This document shows, in pieces, positions 57,440 through 64,000 of a DNA stretch of 64,000 nt. The DNA is taken from assembly GCA_022478985.1 (NCBI GenBank), contig JAKSZP010017347.1, positions 54,360-118,359 on the forward strand. The letters run 5' to 3'. The position numbers and the translations under genes were made by a program. Source of the DNA: Massospora cicadina. Taxonomy: Eukaryota; Entomophthoromycota; Entomophthoromycetes; Entomophthorales; Entomophthoraceae. Within the stretch, counting starts at the first letter, position 1; the number at the start of each line of letters is the position of its first letter. The notes beneath the pieces are model-generated. The model was not told the origin of the DNA. It was given only the letters and a program-made list of their open reading frames with translations, and did no database searches.

Positions 57440-58140
57440 TTCTGTTGTGCACCATCGATGGATAACAAAAATTTAGTAGGGAAATGGGTGGAAGTATCAG
57501 TTTTGATCGAGGCTTGGTAATTTTGCTCAGGAAAATCTAAATCAAACATTGAGTCCTCAGGTTTGTTGGTTTAATATGATTAATGAATGGATTCATGAGT
57601 CGCTTCAGCCTCAAATGACTCAACGCCATCCCGGGTCTATGCAGGTGCATCATGATGCAGCCATGGCTGCTTCCTTGGCCGCTTCTCTGTGGACCTGATT
57701 GGCCTTCTTACACTCCTGTAGGAACACAGGTTTGACCTGAATGTAACACCCCTACACGCCCCATATAAAGCGGCATCAGTGTCTAAATCCAGTTTATAAT
57801 GGGTATCTCCACTGCTCATTGCTTTAGGTAGATTTCGTTTTGTATGATGCCCTCCTTGGTGGGGCAGGTGTGGGCCTTGTGGCCAAAAGTGCGGCAAAGG
57901 GTGAAGATAGGGGGCGCGCTATCCACTTTGACATGGAATGGGAAGAATTTCTGCACGTCAACAACACAACTGCAGTGTGGGGGATTTGGGTCAAATCTTC
58001 CACAACAACTGCAGATGGGTTGATCACAGCAATTGCTTTTCCAATGAACAGGTCTGACATGAGCATAAAGCGTTGCATCTCAAAGGAGTGAATTTCCCCG
58101 TATGCCTTAAGCCCATCCATTAGGTGGTGCTCCAGCACTA
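57440..58140 (-). pseudogene. LINE1 ORF1
   Basis: RNA-binding protein of the LINE. N-terminal part LEHHLMDGLKAYGEIHSFEM at 58138-58080. A frameshift leads to DSAPPIFTLCRTFGHKAHTC near 57920-57860: a C-x2-C-x4-H-x4-C knuckle whose first Cys reads Phe. The tail runs to the A3 edge. The D insertion carries a related ORF1. Confidence 0.75.
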
Positions 58141-58162
58141 TGCGCTTAATAGTTGTGGGGAG

Positions 58163-59381
58163 TGTAAAAATTTATAGGCTACCTGATTATTTTTGGCATA
58201 TACCCCTATAAATATATTACTTGCACAGGTTTGGGTTTTGTGCTATTCTCCGCGTGTATAAAAGTATTTGATATTATTGTTTGAATATACCCCCCCCCTT
58301 GGGTTGGGACCATCTAGTACTAAAAAATGATTGTTTGAATATAGTATGGTGACTATTATCTGTAGTTTAATGGAAGTTTTAGATTTTTGTTCAACGATTG
58401 GCCAATATTTCCTCTTGAAATACTTATAATGTCCTGAATAAGGATTCATTATCTCATACCACCTAACTTGATCTACTCTCAGATTGTTTACAGTTTCTCT
58501 GGTTTGACACACAGTTGGCAAAAAACCCTGATTTAATTTAGCTTCTTCTCTGGATCCCTGCTCAGAAACTTACTTTTTATCTTAAAGAGTCTCCCAAATA
58601 TCGCACACAGCAATAATATCCTGGAGAAGAATAGAACAAATGGATTCTGATAAAGTTTACTAAGCTAATACTCTAGTAAAAGTGATCTGATAATTTGTGA
58701 TTTGGTAAATTATGATCTGAAAAGTTATAATATTTTATTGAATTCTTTAGTGGATTTATAGTGGGGAATTTGGTGCTTAAACCCTCAGTTGGCACCTCCT
58801 CGATGAAATGACAGCCGTTGCTGGTAAATCATTCATCCTTGTCTCAACAGCAATGGTCTTCCCCATCCTGGCTAGGATTCTGTCATTATACATCCTTGAG
58901 ACCTAGAACAGAAAGAGTCATAAAACGTGTCCCTAACGTTTTCCTCTTGATCCAAGCAAACCAACTATATCTGGCAAGCGACCTTCTTAGGTAATGGGAC
59001 TTTTTACCCATTAAGGCAGGTTGTGAACCAACTGATCAATTTGCTAGTTGAAGGTGGCATCACTCACATCACAACTTACTCCGTAAATCCCAATTAGTCA
59101 GTGATGAAACTCAACCAATCCCAATTAGTACATCTGATAGTTTATCATCAATCAACTATCAGATGCCCCTATTTCATTGGCAACTCTGCCCAATGAGATC
59201 TTAATCATTCATCTGGATCGATCCTCAAATGGATCTGACCAGGTGAATAACCTAAAATTCTAAAACATAGTTACCCTGAAATCAGGGTCAACCAATATGC
59301 AAGTTACTACACAATAGGGAATTATCCCTTAGAGATCCCTGGTAATCTAGCTGGCTGGGAATATGGGTAAAAATCCCAACA
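58163..59381 (-). repeat. F2 3' LTR
   Basis: 1219 bp; about 75 bp longer than the F1 LTRs, partly because of the ultra-short insertion at 58276-58343. Minus start TGTTGGGATTTTTACCC after the tract gcaagagggga. The TATA region and palindrome are present in decayed form near 58735-58820. Confidence 0.88.
58276..58343 (+). repeat. ultra-short retroposed insertion, site 3
   Basis: The 14-bp direct repeat attgtttgaatata is at 58276-58289 and 58330-58343. The 40 bases between run from a C tract to ttgggaccatctagtactaaaaaatg. It lies inside the F2 LTR and is absent from both F1 LTRs, so the empty site is known. Confidence 0.85.
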
Positions 59382-61660
59382 CATCCCCTCTTGCCTAGAT
59401 TTTCAGCATGAAAAGTATTAGGGCTGGAGAACACCACTTCAGCATTCAGTCGAAAACTTCGTTTTGCTTAAATGGAGTACAATCACCAGTACTCAACGCT
59501 GCTCAGGACGACCTTCAGCATTGGGCTCTCTTCCTCTTCCTCCTTACTACTGCCTACTTAGAGTGCAGTCCTCATGACCTTCTGTCATGCTGGGCTGATT
59601 GATTTACTCATGACAATATTAATCCTGGGATCCAGTTTTCCCCCCATCAGGGCATATGACCTGCTTTCATTTCAGGATTCTTGGTCCAGCATCCTTGATT
59701 TCCTGATTTTCTCCTCATCCTCAATAGGAGATTCTTGCCGTTGATGTTTGTTTTGTGGCCTGATTAAGAATGCTTATTTATGTCTACCCTTGTTATTTTT
59801 CTTCTCACAACCTCTTAGCTCATAAAATTCTTGATATTTTCTGGAGTGCTTATCTCATTAATTTTGAGATTAATTTATCTGAAATTGGAGCTTAACTGAT
59901 TTCAGCATGCATAATGTCAACTATCATATAAGTCCGACATCCCCCCTCTCATCCAGCTCAAATGTCAAATTCCAAGTCATGGTACCAACAGCTTCTCAAT
60001 AGTTCGTCTGATCAAAATCTTTGACTCTTACAGAGGATGAGTCAGTCTGCACACTGGAACCCCTTCTACGGTCCTTCCAGGACTCATACTCCTAGTCAAG
60101 TATCAGTGGCTAGTCCTTCCATGGAATTAACAGAAACTATAACCAAACCAGTGAAACCAGGTTAGTGATTGTCTCAAATGGCTTGTGGCCAATCCTTCCT
60201 CTGTTGTCAATTTCAGAGTTAGATTTTGAGACTCTCCTGGTTCTTAGATCCTTTTGTAGATACTCCTAACATCATTATCAAACCTCATGAAGTAATGCCC
60301 TTCACTCTTAATTGTTCATTCTTCACCAGATCAGATTTGCTTCTGGAGTTCCTCTTCTGACTCAGTCAATATTGCTGCCAGCTATCTTGCCCACTGAACT
60401 TGCCATTGGCAACAGCATACATTTTGAACTACCCTATGCAGAATTAAGGGCCCAAGTCACTTAAGCTTTATCCATAGCTCTGAATTCTTCTGAGCTTGAA
60501 AACATCCTATATCAGGATATTGCAGCCTATGCTCTTTGCTTTGCTGGACAAGTTCTTTGAAGTAGGGCCACGAAGATTCCAACCTCTCCCACTTTCTTTC
60601 ACTCTTTCTGCTTCAGCTTCTGAGAAGTTCATAGCTGTCGCTTGCAGGATGCCATTTGCTCCTTGAACAACTATCTCGTTTCTGGCGCCTCCCACTGGTA
60701 TCTTCCACTGATGGCATTGATAGGGGGCATGATTTAGCAACCCGCGTCTAGTATTCCCTGTTCACTGCCAGTCCATATGTCCAGTGTTCTTGATGAAGCC
60801 CATCAGCAAGTGCTCAAGACCAATCTTCCAGCTCTGGTACCATATCAAGATTACTTGGGGTTATTAGTTGACTGCCTCTTCTTGTACTGTTGCTTTCCTC
60901 CCCTCTCTGGTGTTCGCATTTGGCTTCTTACAAGATCTCATTTTCCCTTCCCCTAGTCACTTTCTCGCAGGGATCTGCATCCGCTCAACAAACTTGGTTT
61001 CATGTAGGTCTAGCCCTCACTAGCATCCGATCTCACATAGATTTTGACAGGTTATTCACTCCTTAGCAAATCATCCTCCCTCCCCTAAGAGGTGACATAG
61101 GCAGAATCTTTTCCAAATTGATGAAAATAAATAATAAATAAAAGATTTTAAAAGTATATCAGTTTTATATGCACTTATTAGTAATCTTTTTTTCCAATAT
61201 TTTTATCAATCTTTATTTTTTTATTTTTCTCCATGGGACTTGACCTTGTTTTGGTTCAGTGCTCCATCTTTTTATTTTATTCCCCAAACTAGATCCTAGG
61301 TATACTTAGACCTACTAGTTTTCTATAGTTCAGAGGTCTTCCTTTTCTAATACTAAACCATCTATATTGGTTCAGAGGTCCTTTTTTGGACTTGACCAAA
61401 TCATTAGGATCTAATCAAATTAATGGTTCAGTGGTCCTTCAGGAACTTTTTTTTATTTTTTCCTTCAATCCATCACTTTAAATACTTAGCATGGACTCAA
61501 TTTACTACCCTTCCATACAAGAGGCTCTTGATGGAGTAGGTTTCCATCACCGCCTTGGCGATAATTTAAAATGGACCTGACCACAATTCATTTAATTTGT
61601 TTCTTATCTTAAAACCATATGCATATTGCAATAGACAACTCTTTCAACTATTCACTATTC
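59382..61660 (-). other. F-family post-integrase module (copy in F2)
   Basis: Colinear with 10430-12454 of F1. Conserved pieces: the open frame 60740-60507 (HQWKIPVGGARNEIVVQGAN; 77 residues without a stop), the tggtaccagagctgg site near 60835, the MSPGRT block near 60080, and GGTTCAG-AGGTCC hairpin motifs near 61328-61435. Protein-like similarity to F1 in two frames leaves the true frame open. Confidence 0.7.
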
Positions 61661-61679
61661 TGATAAGGCCAGTTGGTTC

Positions 61680-62470
61680 TTATTGTCCATTGTTTTCGCT
61701 CATATCCTTTTCTTCAAAGTTGTATCAAATGATTGTGATTGCATTTTGATCAGTATATTCATTAATAGGTTCAGGTACTGCTCAGCACTCGTCCCTAATG
61801 TTAGTTTAACCACTGTTTATAAAATCGGCTGCAACGCGGCCTTCCTCCCATATAGCAGCTCAAATGGCGTTTTTCCTGTTGTCATATAATAACTGATATT
61901 GTAGGAGAACGTCACCAAACTCAGGTGTGTTCCCACATGGAAGTTCTTCCTGCAACCAGCTTCCTCAGCGTCGTGGCCAGCATCCCATTAACTCGTTCCA
62001 CCAGTCCAATTGTCTCCTGTTGGTAGGGTACAGACATGACTCCTTGGATCCCCATTTATCTCATTTAACCTTAGGATCACATGAGATGTGAATTTTGTCC
62101 GTTGTCACTCAGTAGGACCATGCGGGCATCCATGTCAGTATACTACTTGATCCAGGGTGCACTTTGCAGTACTGGTAGCATCTACTTTCGCTAGAGCCTT
62201 AATATTGACCCATCTTGTCAGATGGTCAATTGCAACTATTCTATACTTGACTCCCCCTGTGCTCATCATTAGCAGTCCCATCATGTCAATGGACACCGTA
62301 TGCCAAGCAAATCCAGGGCAGATAATTGTATCCAACTGTAAACTTATGTGGTTTATGCAACTGGCACTCCACACAGCAAGGTAGATAATTGGCGACATCA
62401 TAGTTGATTGACTCTAACAGTACTGGCAAATATGGTCGGTCATTTTTCTCAGGCCTCCATGCCCAACAAC
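61680..62470 (-). pseudogene. F2 integrase
   Basis: Core GFAWHTVSIDMMGLLMMSTG at about 62320-62260 (first D intact), IVAIDHLTRWVNIKALAKVD, the second D region near 62100, and IGLVERVNGMLATTL near 62010-61965 (E intact). Better preserved than the F1 copy. Confidence 0.88.
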
Positions 62471-62559
62471 CTTATAAGTGGCTTGAATGATAGCTGCTCT
62501 TTCCCATGGATTTGGGAATAGTAACCGCTTCCCATTGATCATCATGATACTTGTCCATC

Positions 62560-63110
62560 CATGGATTCGGTGTTTTCCATCACTTTTTGAAGTGTACCCT
62601 GGATTTCTTAGGGCTCATTCCCAAGTTTTTCGTCAACCATTCTCTGGAATAGCTCATCCGCCTACTGGTATACCATCTGGACCATTGGTAACTGCAATAA
62701 GCCATCCGCATTCTGATGAGAAGCCCCCACTTAGTGGACAATCTCATAATTGTAAGCCTTTAGTTCAATGCCCATCAGGCCAGTCATCCTTCTGGTTCTC
62801 ACAAATTTGAAGCCAGCACAATGAGGAGTGGTCCATCACCACTTTAAAGTGCATTCCATGTATGTACACCCAAAACTGTTTACAGGCGTAAATGACTTCA
62901 ATGCATTCACGCTCAGTTAAGGTGTAGTTCCTCTCAGCGGCTTAGAGTGTCCATCTCACATATGCCACCATATGTTTGTCCCCAAGATCATCTACTTGGA
63001 TCAATACAGTGCCAATTACTATCAATGAAAAATTGGTTTGTATAATAAATTCAGAATCGAAAAGTTCAGATACATCAAAATTGGTGAATCTATCAAGTAG
63101 TGTCATAATT
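62560..63110 (-). pseudogene. F2 RNase H and tether
   Basis: Minus frames: LNVNALKSFTPVNSFGCTYME-like block near 62930-62850, VVMDHSSLCWLQICENQKDD near 62850-62790, then the LRLPMVQMVYQQADELFQRM tether at about 62700-62640 shared with F1 (9150-9210). Confidence 0.8.
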
Positions 63111-63114
63111 CATT

Positions 63115-63604
63115 AAAGGTTTTCTGTGCTTCTTCATTCCATATGAATCCTTTTTTCAGATCCTTCAACAAATGGAAGAGGGGTTTGGGAGATTCTTACA
63201 AAAATCCCAACAAATATTCTATAATATATTACCATTCCAAGGAACACTTGGATATCTCAGACATTCTTCAGCAAGCCATTCGCTCTATGGCTTCATTCTT
63301 TTGGGCTTGCATCTGCATTCCACTATAGTTGATTACAAAATCCCAAATTTTCAACTCTTTCTTGAAGAAGTGACACTTCTTTGGCTTAATCTTCAGGTTG
63401 GCCGCGGAAAGTCTCTTAGACACTTCCCAAGCGGTGTAAATGGTCAGTAAACTTCCTACTGAACACATTAGGTTCTTTCAATTATACCAGGATGCATGAC
63501 AACTTCAAGTCATTTAATATAGTATCCATGGCCCTCTGGAACATTGCAGGCATTGCACAGACCCTGGGGCATCCTCGTCAGTTGATATAGCCCCTGCGCA
63601 GTAT
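63115..63604 (-). pseudogene. F2 reverse transcriptase, distal part
   Basis: Thumb region KIKPKKCHFFKKELKIWDFV, INYSGMQMQAQKNEAIERMA (63400-63270) and the QLTRMPQGLCNACNVPEGHG block at 63580-63520. The palm is cut at about 63604 by LINE2. Confidence 0.85.
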
Positions 63605-64000
63605 TTTTACTTATTTGAGGATGGCCGACCAGGGGACAGACATCTAATATGTAGGGAAGAGGAAAACGGAAACAGAAGAGGGAAGAGAGCGCAAAACAAT
63701 AGAACTCAAAATATACGACTTGGCACACTTGGGTGTGGCTAGGAGCCATGGGTGGTGGATGACTAGACCTTAAGTGGCATGGCAGCTCAGGGGCGAGTAG
63801 GGTGTACTGCCTATGAAGACTGTGAGGGTTTTAATGTCATAAAGAAGGAACCACATTGGAATCAGTTGCCCATCCGTTTCTTCCATTTGTGTTGGAGTGA
63901 TCCAAACAGCCAGGCTTGAAAGTGGCTGGCCAAATGGCTGTGGAACCTGACGATGGCTTGGTTGAAATTGTGGAGGGCCCTTGAATCAAATAATTTTTAT
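63605..64000 (-). mobile_element. LINE2, 3' terminal part (runs out of window)
   Basis: Minus strand: tail of ORF2 (ALHNFNQAIVRFHSHLASHF, FQAWLFGSLQHKWKK; 63970-63870), then about 260 bp of 3' UTR to 63605, ending cctcaaataagtaaaaa next to the F2 RT. It is similar to 52230-52430 of LINE1 but with a longer 3' UTR. Confidence 0.75.

Larger units (their letters stand above)
52190..58162 (-). mobile_element. LINE1: non-LTR retrotransposon, split by solo LTR A3
   Basis: Minus-strand element with ORF1 (57440-58140), APE-like endonuclease (about 55100-55830), RT (about 53600-54600) and a terminal Cys/His finger (52435-52640). ORF1 and ORF2 are separated by the A3 LTR (56007-57437). The 5' end meets the F2 LTR at 58163; the 3' end near 52190 lies in the C LTR region and has no obvious A tail. 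Confidence 0.85.
58163..63604 (-). mobile_element. Ty3/gypsy element F2, 5' part outside window
   Basis: Minus-strand copy of family F: 3' LTR (58163-59381), post-integrase module (59382-61660), integrase, RNase H and RT up to 63604, where LINE2 enters. The remainder should follow beyond LINE2, outside the window. Confidence 0.9.

Noticed and set aside
52190..58162. LINE1 as parent of the ultra-short insertions
   Set aside because: Neither the LINE1 3' side nor LINE2 (ending cctcaaataagtaaaaa) carries ACCATCTAGTACT.

Overview
The window looks like a heterochromatic transposon graveyard from a filamentous fungus. The element types (Ty3/gypsy chromoviruses with chromodomains, Tad-like LINEs with an APE-type endonuclease) suggest a basidiomycete, probably an Agaricomycete; this is inference from element style, not from any host gene. 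I find no intact gene, rRNA, tRNA or CRISPR array. Every recognisable coding stretch is a decayed retrotransposon with stops and frameshifts, many of which are explained by C->T or G->A changes.

Layout. 1-2270: 3' part of a gypsy pol (X). 2300-2700: LTR/leader-like DNA holding a tiny retroposed insertion. 2785-4065 and 13599-14240: gag of element G, split by a complete element F1 (4066-13598, LTRs of about 1.14 kb). 14500-19860: element H (protease, RT, RNase H, integrase), with a solo-LTR-like insertion inside its integrase. 19970-20815: degenerate minisatellite of about 48 bp, followed by about 1.3 kb of unassigned AT-rich DNA. 22120-27520: minus-strand chromovirus D, split by a 1.9 kb LINE ORF1 fragment flanked by a 19-bp duplication.

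27530-52170 is one old element, C, opened three times. B2 (29977-36021, minus) has target duplication ACCTC. A1 (37590-44080, plus) has AGGAA/AGGAG. B1 (44387-50418, plus) has TATGC. Removing the inserts rejoins the C reading path: protease to RT, integrase zinc finger, and integrase core.

52190-58162 is a minus-strand LINE (LINE1) lying in the C 3' LTR/leader. It is interrupted between ORF1 and endonuclease by a solo A LTR (56007-57437). 58163-63600 is a second F element (F2, minus), itself entered by another LINE (LINE2, 63605-64000).

The most unusual signals are: (1) three ultra-short insertions, about 16-40 bp, sharing the 3' core ACCATCTAGTACTAAAAA, each flanked by a different 14-17 bp target duplication; (2) a module of about 2 kb conserved between integrase and 3' LTR in both F copies, including a tRNA-primer-like site; (3) an ORF1-only LINE retrocopy; (4) an identical primer-binding site in the unrelated families B and F; (5) a hydrophobic ORF inside the A LTR.
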